DNA of 64,000 nt, taken from assembly GCA_964034945.1 (NCBI GenBank), contig OZ035962.1, forward strand, positions 86,468,650 to 86,532,649. The letters are read 5' to 3'. Source of the stretch: Chrysopilus asiliformis (lineage: Eukaryota > Arthropoda > Insecta > Diptera > Rhagionidae). This document shows positions 8,820-18,174 of the stretch, piece by piece. The notes below the pieces were generated by a model. That model saw only the letters and a program-made list of their open reading frames with translations, ran no database searches and had not been told where the DNA came from. A program made the translations under genes and the position numbers. Numbering within the stretch: position 1 is the first letter of the stretch; each line of letters starts with the position of its first letter.

Positions 8820-11800
8820 GTAAGATGAAAAAAACTCAAATATATGTGTACGATAGTTAGGCAGTCGTTTTTATTGACAGATCTTGCAATTTAAAACCAA
8901 GTGTGTCTGTAGTTTTCCCGTAATATTATAAAAAAGAATATAAAAATTATTTTTTCTTACACACTTTAAGTTTTGACCTCAGATTTTGTTTTAAAATGAA
9001 AATATTGCTAATCAAAAGTCGGTGATAATCAAAAAAGTGTTTATGTAGTTCATTTGTCTGTGTTTGGCTCTCTCTCTCTTAGCTTTTTTGTTATAACATG
9101 ATGTCCATTTGTTTATTTCTTCGTTTATTATAGCATCACGTGGAGCCGGTTTATTGGGAATTCGCGAAATTCTTCAATCGGCGGAATCTCTATACAGTAA
9201 AACCTGGAGTAGTGTTCCGTAACTTGTTTCAAGCAGTTGTTTCAAGTTAGAAGAAAAAGTAGTATTCCATATATCTGTTTCGTCCTGTGATTTATTTTGG
9301 TCGAAACAGAGATAGCGAATACTACTTTTCCTTCTAACTAGAAACAAACGCTTAAAACAAGTTACGGAATAGCACTCCTGTGTAAGTCGGACTTGTACGG
9401 GACCAAGAAATTTGTCTGGCTTAGCCAGTTTTTCGATCAAACTTGAGATCAATTTTTGGACGAACAAATGCTTCTCAGAACGTCTATAATTCTCTAAACA
9501 ATAAAACAAAAACAGTTTTTTCGATAACTATGAGAAGTTCAATTTTTAAATTTAACGCCATTAAATATTTAAATTTAGCGCCACTCTGACCGAAAAATGT
9601 TTTATGTATAACTTTTCGATTCAATTGTGTAAGCAGAGGAAACACAACACATTTTTCTCTGTCCAACTTTTTACGCAGTTTTCTATCTATTTCCTATATT
9701 TGTACAATCAGGGTATTCACAGTCCTCTTTTAATTTTCGATATTCGGTGTTTTCGGTAATATTAAAAGACTGAAAATATTCTGCTGTGAACATCCCACAG
9801 CACAGATTTGAGAACAGCGTTTTTATTGGATACGTGACCAAATCATGAACTGCGAATTTGATTGTAAAATATGTCACATACCTTTAAATCCATGTTTGAT
9901 GTATTCTTTTGAATTTCTATTGTGGCAACGGCTATCAAAATTGAAAAAATTCGCAGTCCGATGAGATTAACAAAAAAACCAGCGAGAAAATGTGACAACT
10001 AAAAACATTACCAGCGCCACTCGCGGTTGATTCTTGATACCGAATAAGCGGGCCGGAAAACACGACTCAAGGCATGCCTACAATTACCGAATCCGGTAAT
10101 TCATTTTTACATGAACCAAATTACTGTCTCGGTAAAAATCTGTTAAATTTGACTGAATTACCGAGCGGTAAAATTACTCGAAATTTAAAAGAGGACTGTG
10201 AATACCCTGAATAAATTTTTCTTATAATGATCGTAAATTTTTTCTTATAGTGAGCTAGGACTATTAATAACTCGAGAACGCGTTGAGCCAGCCACATGAA
10301 ATTTTTTGTAGATGAGTTTTAAGCAGATTTTAATCAACTTTTCAAAAAGTGACGGGTATCTTCCATACTATTTTTTTTAATTTTTCGAAAATTGTGGGTT
10401 TTTGAGAAAAAGTTAATATAACAAAATATAACATAGCATAACCATATAACATAACCCTGAAACTATCTACAAAATTTCTCTGCAAAGAAAATTTGCTACT
10501 GGTTGACTATATTGAATTGTTTATCACTTTTATTAACAGTTATAGTTAATCATACTAATATACAATCTGAAAATGAGTTGTTATCTGTCGGCCTGTCTGT
10601 TCCTCTTCCACCACCTGAAAATGGCTGAACCGACTGAACTGAAATTTGGCATGAATGTTCGCTGTAGGCCTGGGTCCATTATAGGACTATTGAAAAGTAG
10701 CCTGAGGGGTTTACTATTTTTTTTCTCTCCGTGTATTATAAGGCCACTTATAGGTGAACTCCCGTTAGCGTCATGCCTCGATTGACTTCTGAAACTTAGT
10801 TTCAACGCCTCTCGGTATTCCGAGCGAGAACGTTTCAAACGACAGTCGACCGTCCCCGAGAGCTACCCTACCACCACTAAGGTGGCTGGCGTAGTGGTTA
10901 GTATTCTCAATTAGTTTTCATGCTTACAGTATGGACAGCCCCTAAACCAATATTTTATTCGTCGGGTTATCGTGGAAATTGCATAGGGATTTAGATTTTT
11001 TTATAATAAAGTCATGTGCTGTTCACAGCGAACACTTGATGAAAAATTTAAAAATTAAAAAAAAGATTGTACATTTTAAGATGATCCAGCGGTCACGAAT
11101 TGTGGAGTAATTATCAGACCGGATCCTGACCCATTTGAAGATACTCTTCTAGAGAGCGGTGATTGGCCATGGTTGGCTACAATTTATAAAGCTAAGCTTT
11201 GGGGCCTTGAGAAATCTTGTGTCGGAACATTAATAAGTTCACGAGCAGTTCTGACAACCGCAAGTTGTTTGTACACATTCGAAAAATCGATCAATCTTGA
11301 TGAAATCGTAGTGAGGTTAGGTCAAGCGAATCTGGGCAATTGGAACGAGCGCAGTGCAGTTTCACTAGCAATTAGAAACGTTACTATACATCCGAATGAT
11401 CAACAGCATGGAGAAAGAGATATTGCCATAATTGAACTGAAAGATAACATTGTGTAAGTATTAAAATTTTAATAGGGGTATTCATGAGAACAGATAAAAT
11501 TATCGATTGCGTATTATGCAGTGTGTTCTAATGAGTGTACTTTTTAAATAATCGATGTGAATTGTTAATGGATCTCAAAAACTGTGCTTCGTATCGAAAA
11601 ATGTATAAAGATGGAATGTGTTGAGAACAGTGTTCAAAACGCTCCCATTTGTAGTCTTTCGTTCTGCTCCTAAGGAGGGATTGAAATCAATGGAAAATAA
11701 AAATCACTCTCTAGAGAACGAAATTCGGCATTGCAGTAAAACGCTCCCAAGAACGAGAACGAAATTATGGTTTTTACGTTCTTGCTCTTAGATCTTTACA

Positions 11801-14800
11801 TTTGCATTTTGTTTTTACGTTCTTTGAGAACAGAACGTTAATGCTGGGAGCGAAATATCGTTCTCACTAGTAAAATACATACTTATATGTTTGTGTGCAT
11901 CATACCAAAAAGCCATCGCTCGAGGCTTTCATTCATTTTTATGCGAGATCCACAAACCGATTTGAACAAGGAGCGAAAACTTAAATAGAAACCATTTTCG
12001 TTCCCAAGAACGAGAGTCGGAAACCACAGCAAACGCTTTTGCCGTTAAGAGCGAAACTTTTAAGAGCGAAAAAAACGATATAACAAAACAAAGTTTTGAA
12101 CACTGGTTGAAAATATAATTTTACATAACCGTCCAATACATCAGAATCGAATCGGACCAATCCTCCCACACAAATGCATTTTTTAAATAAAACTTTTGTC
12201 TGTCCTCATATAGAGTATTTGACGATTGGCCCCCTAGCAATTGCTGGTTTTCTTATGTTTTCTTTTATTTTTAGGGTCACAGATTTTGTGAAACCAGCTT
12301 GCTTGTGGACAGATGATAGCAGTACAAGTGAAGGGAATTTTGGATATGAAGCAGTATGGCGTAATAACGCAGGTATAATTATAAATTAGTTAGACATTTT
12401 TCTTGTTCTTTTAGCGCCACACCCTTGTGTGCGATCTGGCCTTCTCGAAATTGTGCTTTTTTACACGACTGCTGCAAAGGAAAAGAGGGACCATGAAACT
12501 GGTGTCAAAATATTTGTCAGCTTGTGCATGTCTCGATGAAGGGAAAACAAAATGGCAGACGAAACACGCCATACCTACACTATCTGCCCTCACACCACGT
12601 ACCCCACCTAACCCCCCCCCCCACCCCCTTCCCCGCTCCTCCTTGACCTTATGCAAAACTACTGCTATCTTTTAAATAACTGCTTTCGTTGTGCTTTCGA
12701 GAATAGTTACGGAAACCCTCCGCCAACCATTTCATAGTTTTACTATATTATTTCCCCTTCCTTCTAACCCCCTCTCCTGGTATCTTTTGAACGACTGATC
12801 GGATTTCGCTGCGGTTTTCGCCAATAGTTGGAAATTTTCTCCAGAAATCGCTTGCAAGTCTAATGCTACATTTACACGAATGACAAATTTGTCATTTTTT
12901 TCTTGTCATTATGTTAATTCCCGTGTAAATGGCATAATTTTTGTAATTTTTTCTGTCAGAAAATGTCAATCTCTCATAAAAGAATGAACTTGTCCATTCT
13001 TTTATGCCAGATTGTCATTTGTACACACGCAATATTAGTTATGACAAAAGTTGAATACTAAAGTTGTCATTACTAATATTGCGCTTGCACGAATGACAAT
13101 CTGGCATAAAAGAATGGACTAGTTCATTCTTTTATGAGAGATTGACATTTTCTGACAGAAAAAATTACAAAAATTATGCCATTTACACGGGAATTAACAT
13201 AATGACAAGAAAAAAATGACAAATTTGTCATTCGTGTAAATGTAGCATAACTCTATCTCTATTGAAGGATAATGTCGTTATAAAAAATTGTAAAATATTT
13301 TTATTTATTTGATCTAGTTTATTTGTTTTTTAAACAGGTGTTCTTTTTGTTAAAAAAAAATTGTTGTATATTTTATTTTAGCTTACAGAACTTCCTCGAA
13401 GCTTGTCAACAGTGAGAGTTGTTTTCGTCTAACAAACAATGAGGATGACTTTGACGATTATGATGATGATATAACATTCGAAACGACATTTTGTGCAGGT
13501 AAAAAAAATAGCGTCGGAGCATGTTCTACTAATACCGGTGCTGGGTTGTTGTTTAAACAAAATGGACGCTGGTCAGTTCGTGGTATTCTTGTACGCGAAT
13601 GTGGATTGGAATATAAGCTTTATGTAGATGTTGTCAAGGTCTACGATTGGATACAAGTAAATCTTCCAAAATTGTATGAAAAATGTTTATGATATGTGAA
13701 TATATTTCGAAAGAAAAATCATTTTTAACTTTTTAGAAATGTGACTTCTGGAATATTGGAGTCGGCATCGGAAGTTTGTGGTCAAAGCAACTTTGCGGAG
13801 AGTATATTGCTTCAGAATCCAGCTTCGGAAATAGCTTTAGTTGATGGCGAGTGGCCATGGATGGCCTCAATTATAATAAGCGCCGGAGGATCCTTGAGAA
13901 AAGAATGTTTGGGAATTTTAATATCTTCGAGAAGTATTTTGACATCAACGAATTGTGCTATGAAAATTCAACCGAATTTTGTTTCACAAAGTCAAGCAGT
14001 TTTCGTGCGATTGGGGCAAACCAATATTGCTGAGCCAAATCCAATAACAGTAATAACGTCATCTATTCAGTATTTTGAGACTTATCCGGAACAAAATTTA
14101 AATTCTGCTGAAAACACCATTTCAGATGTTGGTATCGCCATTGTTGTGTTAACAGAACAGATAAGGTAAAGGATTTCCATTATACTATCGGGAGTAGTAG
14201 TCAAAGCTACTACAGATTTCCATCATAAATTATCTCAAATTTGGTTTATTCACAGTTTTTTTTTTTGAATTTTTTGTAGTTTTACAAGATACGTTCAACC
14301 GGCCTGTCTATTTTCTAGAAATATTGACTCAAATTTAGGCGAATACGGCTTTATGGGTCAATGGAGTTCCACCACTGGTAAGTTCAATGAATGGTAATTT
14401 TGGGTAATTATAATCAAGGCTTCGAACCGAATCTGGGCCCAAAATTTTCACAGGTCGAAGCCCTAGTTTTAATAAAAACAGGTAATTTGCGGCACTGAGG
14501 GAAATCTGGCATAGAATCCAGAAGTAGTAGAATCAAGAACCGTTATTTAATTTAAAACATTTTCATTTACTACAAAATCAGATGTCTTTTCTTTGAATTA
14601 AAAGACAAAGTAGTAAAAACAAATACCAAACCATTCATTTTAAATGTAGGTTATTTATGTGAAAAATATTTTAGAAAATCAAGGCACCCAATGTTCTAAC
14701 TGTTTTCATGAAAAAATTATATTTTTTCATTCAATGTTCAGATACCGTTTAATATAGTTCATTTCATAAAGTTCTCAGTTTTCTTTTATTCTGGTCAATA

Positions 14801-17800
14801 TTATTCTTAATATTATTCAATAGGTTATGGCCCCAGATACGTCGCGATTAGTTTGCGTGAAAAGAAGCTAAAGAAATAATAAAAAAAAAAATAGTGTATC
14901 GTTTTTTTTTTTTGAAGTGATTATTAGAACATTGTCTCGTATTTAACATTCGTTGTTAAGGGCCAGTTATTTCTTAACATTCGTTGTTAAAGGCCAGTTT
15001 TTCGTTAACATTTGTTGTTAAGGACATTTTTCAATCGCATTATGAGTTCTCTGTATAACATCGAAAAACTCGATGGAGAAAACTACGGTTCGTGGTCCGT
15101 GCAAATGAAATGCGTGCTTATTCATTCGGATTTATGGAAATATTATTCAATATTGGATCCCTTATATATTTAGCATCATGTACGCGTCCTGATATTTCAC
15201 ATGCTGTTAGCAAGCTTTCTCAGTTCAACTGTGATCCGCATAAAGAACATTTGATAGCTGCAAAACATTTATTGAGATATCTGGGACATACATCAAAAGT
15301 CAAGTTAATTTACAATAAAACTGGACAGCAGTTAACTGGATACGTAGATGCAGATTGGGGAAATTGTAGAGCAGATCGCAGATCATATACGGGATTCGTA
15401 TATCTTATGGCAGGAGCGGCAGTAGTATGGGAATCGAAAAAACAGTCATCTGTGGCTTTGAGCAGTACTGAAGCTGAATATATGGCACTATCCCAAGCAA
15501 CCAAAGAGGCCACATACCTTAGAAAACTCATACATGAATTGGGTTTTAAAGACAATGCAAAGGATCCTATCATTATTCATGGCGACAATCAAGGTTCTCA
15601 GCAATTGGTGCGAAATCCCATACATCATTCACGCACAAAGCATATTGACATTCGATATCATTTTGTGAGGGAGACATATGAAAAGAATATTATTGATCTT
15701 CAGTACATACGTAGCGATGAAATGTGTGCTGACATTTTAACTAAAATTTTGTCAAAACCGAAACATTTAAAATTTGTGAAATTACTAGAATTTGAAAAAC
15801 AGACTTAATTTGTAATTGTATTAATTTTGTAAAAAAAAAAAAAAAAATTGTTTTGATTATTCTGTAACTTAGAATTGTGAAGTTAGCACATTGAGGGGAA
15901 GTGTGAAAAATATTTTAGAAAATCAAGGCTGTTTTCATGAAAAAATTATATTTTTTCATTCAATGTTCAGATACCGTTTAATACTCGTATAGTTCATTTC
16001 ATAAAGTTCTCAGTTTTCTTTTATTCTGGTCAATATTATTCTTAATATTATTCAATAATTTAAAACATTTGATTTTTATTTAAATAAAAAGTATTTACAA
16101 CAAAAACCCAATCAGCTAATTTGACTGTCTGATAGAGCGCGCTTTCTTACGTCATGTAGTCAAAACAAATATCCGAGCATTTGTTTTGAATGCGTAGGCA
16201 ATTATTTCGGTGATTTTATTAATGGCAAATAAAAAAGAGAAAGGATTTTCGTTATTTTTTCATTCACCTAAATTAAAGAAAATAGTTTACAGGATAATAT
16301 CTTATTCTAGAAATTAGTTTGTGCTATTTTTGAGCCAATTTTTTCGGATTTTTTTTTCAAAAATTATTTTTTGTTATTTTTTTTGGGTGATTTGACATAT
16401 TCATCAAGAAAATTTGTTCGTTTAAAGTTTATGATTTAGAAATCATCAAATTTCAAGAATTTTTTGCTATATCTATATTTTCAAAAAAATATAAAATAAA
16501 ATATTTCCATCTTGAAATCAATATTAAGTGCTACCACAGATAAACATGTAAATACGTCCCATCAACATAAAGTAATAATAAAGAAAAGAGATAAGAAACA
16601 AGAAGAGAGGTTGCTTTGTTGTGGCTTCGCTTCTTTCTTTAACAAAAAAAAATCATTTGGCTTAAGAACTTTACATTGAAATCAAATACAAAACCCGTTG
16701 GCGCAACTAGAGATCTTTTAATTTGATTCAACTGCTTTTTCGTTGAATCTAATGACAATTTTACCTCAGTGGAATTTATTTTTAAATCTAAAGCATTGTT
16801 ACTAAAGATTGGTTTTTTTTTTTATTAAAAAGATAAATCAGGTACCCTGATAGCACCAAAAATATTGAATGAGACAGCTTGTTTAAAAAATATTAGTAAT
16901 AGAACGCTAGAAACAAGTTTTTGCGCTGGGGAGGCTAGTCCCGGTGCGTGCATAAATTTAGCTACTGGACCTGGACTTATGGTGAAATTGGACAATAAAT
17001 GGACAATTCGTGGAATTGCTAATTATATATTTGGGAATCGTTGTAGATTCTTCATTTGTGCAGACGTTGCAAGTTTTATAGATTGGATTAAATCCGTTCA
17101 TTCCAACATTAAAGAGTTCGGCTCTCCGTAAGTAACCTTTTTCTGTTATAAAAAAAAAACACTATAATTGTTTTTTTAGAAGCCTGACACTTTCATCCAC
17201 GAGATCTGACGATACGTGTGGCCAGGTCAGTCCGAACTTTAATTTCACGCATTTGGCTTTTGGGGGTAATGAAATTCAAAGGGGATCTTGGCCATGGCTG
17301 GTTGCCATCTATAAAATTCGTCGTAATACATCAACTTATCATTGTGGTGGAACGTTAATTTCAAATAAGTTGATTCTGACAGCTGCGCATTGTTTCTCAG
17401 ACAGGAGTGGAGAATTAACACGTAATGATATTCGACTTTATTTAGGATTGTATGAATTACATAAAACCGATGCTCCTGGAGTTATTTCTCCATCCGTTCA
17501 GGATATCAGCATTCATAATGAATTTCCCACTCGTACGAAATCAAGTGATGCAGATATCGCCCTTATAACATTAACTGAACCAGTCATGTAGGATATTTGA
17601 ATAATAATTTCCAATAAATAAAAAATAAATTTTATGTTTTAGTTTCACAAAGTACATTCAACCGGCATGTGTTTGGGCAGCTCCTGACTCTTCGTACAAT
17701 CGAATTGGATCCGTTGTTGGCTGGGGCCGATTTGAAGAAGCAGATGTCGCCGAGAAACCGCGTCAAGTCTATGTTCGAATCGTCGATGGCGAGGAGTGTC

Positions 17801-18063
17801 TTCGATCGCATGACGCGTTCACCCAAATAGCGTCGAAAAGGAGTTTCTGTGCCGGCAACAAAGACAACAGTGGTCCTTGCCAAGGAGACTCCGGCAGTGG
17901 GTTAGTGGTTGAAAATAAAGGCCGTTTGTATCTTCGAGGAATTGTTTCAACTTCGTTGCTACATCCGTCGTTAGGCTGCGACCTTTCGCAGTATGTCGTC
18001 TACAGTGATGTTAGCCGATACATAGATTGGATACGAGAAGTTACTACGAGCAGCACTAGTTAA
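8726..18063 (+). CDS. Triple trypsin-like-domain protein with gd-like active C-terminal domain, whole gene
   Basis: Nine exons (8726-8819, 11081-11453, 12275-12372, 13382-13673, 13737-14165, 14280-14377, 16842-17127, 17180-17587, 17643-18063) total 2499 nt, giving 832 residues with every phase matching. Signal peptide 1-25; domain A about 39-286; domain B about 300-557; domain C about 570-832. Triad residues: A has Ser93/Asp145/Thr240; B has Asn358/Gly418/Thr503; C has His627, Asp682 and Ser776 in GDSGSG. Thus A and B are pseudoproteases and C should be active. The position equivalent to 189 in C is Gly, so it is not a standard trypsin. WPW motifs near each domain start and GDSGSG resemble gastrulation-defective-like proteases. 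It lies 1.7 kb after the clip-SPH gene, on the same strand. Role in a haemolymph cascade is inference. Confidence 0.88.
9207..9377. mobile_element. Fold-back MITE, 3-bp TSD CTG
   Basis: Arms of about 65 bp (GAGTAGTGTTCCGTAACTTG and the complement of GAGTGCTATTCCGTAACTTG) make most of the element an imperfect palindrome. CTG flanks both ends (9204-9206 and 9378-9380). Removing it joins 'acagtaaaacctg' to 'tgtaagtcggac', the natural-looking end of an older host element. Confidence 0.75.
9709..10209. mobile_element. MITE copy 1 of the CAGGGTATTCACAG family, TSD AAT
   Basis: Inverted ends CAGGGTATTCACAGTCCTCT match the complement of the right end. AAT flanks both sides (9706-9708, 10210-10212). 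A second, closely similar copy lies at 61776-62268 with TSD TAT, which confirms both boundaries. There is no long ORF; internal 'accgaatccggtaattc' and similar palindromes occur near the right end. Confidence 0.88.
10210..11080. repeat. Repeat-derived end of intron 1
   Basis: It contains 'ctcgagaacgcgttgagccag' style repeat text, a copy of the 'gtctgtctg'/'ctgaaatttggcatg' repeat (10553-10690) shared with 737-820, and unassigned sequence up to the exon 2 acceptor 'tacattttaag'. Confidence 0.5.
11081..11453 (+). CDS. Triple-domain protease exon 2: domain A, first half (His replaced)
   Basis: It encodes NCGVIIRPDPDP, GDWPWLATI, SCVGTLISSRAVLTTASC and GERDIAIIEL. The His motif TAAHC is TTASC, so His is Ser93; Asp145 remains. 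The start at 11081 follows 'acattttaag'; an alternative acceptor gives 11090 and removes three residues without changing phase. It ends in phase 2 at 'attgt|gtaagt'. Confidence 0.85.
11628..12105. mobile_element. Non-autonomous hAT-like element in intron 2
   Basis: Ends CAGTGTTCAAAAC and its complement are flanked by GTTGAGAA (11620-11627) and GTTGAAAA (12106-12113), an 8-bp duplication with one mismatch. The 478-bp interior repeats 'gttctcg'/'gagaacga' motifs and has no transposase. Before it, 'ggggtattcatgagaacag' (11473) resembles repeats at 31365 and 33166. Confidence 0.8.
12275..12372 (+). CDS. Triple-domain protease exon 3: domain A, middle
   Basis: It encodes VTDFVKPACLWTDDSS ending NNA, the segment after the Asp strand with the conserved Cys. 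Phase 2 in, phase 1 out. It is 98 nt long, exactly as the equivalent exon of domain B (14280-14377). Confidence 0.88.
12373..13381. other. Intron 3 with repeat sequence and a palindromic MITE
   Basis: It holds pyrimidine-rich unassigned sequence (a C-rich run near 12608-12632) and a 384-bp palindromic MITE at 12864-13247. No exon is visible. Confidence 0.7.
12864..13247. mobile_element. Near-perfect 384-bp palindromic fold-back MITE, TSD TAA
   Basis: The two halves are inverted copies over about 170 bp each (TGCTACATTTACACGAATGA at the left, its complement at the right), with the centre near 13055. TAA flanks both ends (12861-12863, 13248-13250), the Harbinger-type target. It lies inside intron 3, so the pre-mRNA would form a very long hairpin. 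Confidence 0.9.
13382..13673 (+). CDS. Triple-domain protease exon 4: domain A, C-terminal half (Ser replaced)
   Basis: It encodes an acidic insert (NNEDDFDDYDDDI), FCAGKKNSVGACSTNTGAG, and ends VVKVYDWIQVNLPK. The nucleophile motif GDSG is TNTG (Thr240). The donor 'tt|gtatga' at 13674 was chosen over 'caa|gtaaat' at 13657 because only the former gives the phase 2 that exon 5 needs, and domain B is joined to C in the same phase. Confidence 0.82.
13737..14165 (+). CDS. Triple-domain protease exon 5: domain B, first half (His and Asp replaced)
   Basis: It encodes EVCGQSNF, VDGEWPWMASI, CLGILISSRSILTSTNC and SDVGIAIVVL. TAAHC has become TSTNC (Asn358), and the Asp motif reads VGIAI with Gly418 at the Asp position. 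Phase 2 in and out. Confidence 0.88.
14280..14377 (+). CDS. Triple-domain protease exon 6: domain B, middle
   Basis: It encodes FTRYVQPACLFSRNID ending GQWSSTT, homologous to exon 3 and to the start of exon 9 (FTKYIQPACVW). Acceptor 'tttttttgtag', donor 'actg|gtaagt'; phase 2 in, phase 1 out. Confidence 0.88.
14658..14822 (+). repeat. Copia 5' LTR
   Basis: 165 bp; it carries 15 bases ('cacccaatgttctaa' type) absent from the 3' LTR. Confidence 0.88.
15042..15173 (+). pseudogene. Copia gag N-terminal remnant
   Basis: ATG opens MSSLYNIEKLDGENYGSW, then VQMKCVLIHSDLWK, the signature start of Copia gag. A few residues later the frame leaves gag at a deletion junction and stops at TAG 15171-15173. 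Confidence 0.82.
15139..15808 (+). pseudogene. Copia reverse transcriptase end and RNase H, truncated
   Basis: In a frame different from gag the sequence reads GSLIYLASCTRPDISHAVSK (end of reverse transcriptase), then GYVDADWG, ALSSTEAEYMAL and the C-terminal RNase H of Copia pol, ending at TAA 15806-15808. The junction with gag is near 15139-15155. Capsid, protease, integrase and most of reverse transcriptase are missing. Confidence 0.85.
15902..16057 (+). repeat. Copia 3' LTR
   Basis: 156 bp; identical to the 5' LTR over most of its length apart from a 15-bp gap and a 6-bp insertion (extra 'ctcgta'). Confidence 0.88.
16842..17127 (+). CDS. Triple-domain protease exon 7: domain B, C-terminal half (Ser replaced)
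   Basis: It encodes GTLIAPKILNETACLK, TSFCAGEASPGACINLATGP and FIDWIKSVHSN. GDSG is LATG (Thr503). Phase 1 in, phase 2 out at 'cc|gtaagt'. It joins exon 6 across the 2.46 kb transposon-filled intron without losing frame. Confidence 0.88.
17180..17587 (+). CDS. Triple-domain protease exon 8: domain C, first half (active His, Asp)
   Basis: It encodes DDTCGQVSPNF, RGSWPWLVAIYKI, YHCGGTLISNKLILTAAHC (His627) and SDADIALITL (Asp682). No basic residue precedes the LAFGG segment where an Ile-Val-Gly-Gly type neo-N-terminus would lie. It ends in phase 2 at 'cat|gtagga'. Confidence 0.9.
17643..18063 (+). CDS. Triple-domain protease exon 9: domain C, second half (active Ser)
   Basis: It encodes FTKYIQPACVW, VVGWGRFEEA, RSFCAGNKDN, then GPCQGDSGSGLVV (Ser776), and ends SRYIDWIREVTTSSTS with TAA at 18061-18063. 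Unlike domains A and B, this half has no intron inside it. Confidence 0.92.
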
Positions 18064-18174
18064 ATGATTAATATTTTTATAAATATAAGAGATATCTAAA
18101 GTTTACTGTATAAAAAAACATTAATTTGACGTTATATTTTTGTATTTTTCGTACCTTGGAAGAAAGCAATGCCA

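Larger units (their letters stand above)
8820..11080. other. Intron 1 of the triple-domain protease gene
   Basis: This 2.26 kb intron is filled with transposon sequence: an old element with 'acagtaaaacct' at its left end (about 9194-9680), a fold-back MITE (9207-9377), a 501-bp MITE (9709-10209) and a 'gtctgtctg'-type repeat (about 10553-10690). No additional exon with protease motifs was found. Confidence 0.7.
14658..16057 (+). mobile_element. Internally deleted Copia LTR retrotransposon, TSD ATTTA
   Basis: LTRs (14658-14822, 15902-16057) begin TGTGAAAAATATTTTAG and end TTCAATA. ATTTA flanks both sides (14653-14657, 16058-16062). After the 5' LTR, 'ggttatggccccagat' matches a Copia-type primer site for initiator Met tRNA; before the 3' LTR, 'ttgaggggaag' is a polypurine tract. 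The interior keeps only the start of gag and the end of pol, so it is non-autonomous. It sits inside element copy A in intron 6. Confidence 0.93.
14493..16771. mobile_element. CACTGAGGGAAA-family element, copy A, carrying a Copia insertion
   Basis: Inverted ends read CACTGAGGGAAATCTGGCAT and the complement of CACTGAGGTAAAATTGTCAT. The same family in opposite orientation forms copy B (24388-27980): both share 'gattcaacgaaaaagcagt', 'gcgccaacgg' and 'aagaaagcgc', so the boundaries are corroborated. Without the Copia insertion copy A is about 0.87 kb. Neither copy has a transposase and the target duplication is unclear. Intron 6 of the protease gene is the host. Confidence 0.8.

Noticed and set aside
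9150..9165. kappaB-like site ('gggaattcgc') in intron 1
   Set aside because: It is a single imperfect match in transposon-rich sequence and expected by chance.
10886..10960. tRNA-like box A ('tggcgtagtggttag') suggesting a tRNA gene or SINE head
   Set aside because: No box B (GGTTCGANNCC) follows at the right distance and the stretch cannot be folded by eye into a cloverleaf.
13657..13662. Alternative splice donor 'gtaaat' after DWIQ in exon 4
   Set aside because: It leaves phase 0, but exon 5 needs phase 2; using it would put exon 5 out of frame.
14658..16057. Idea that the Copia ORF is an exon of the protease gene
   Set aside because: It lies wholly within LTR-bounded DNA with its own target duplication, and exons 6 and 7 join in frame without it.
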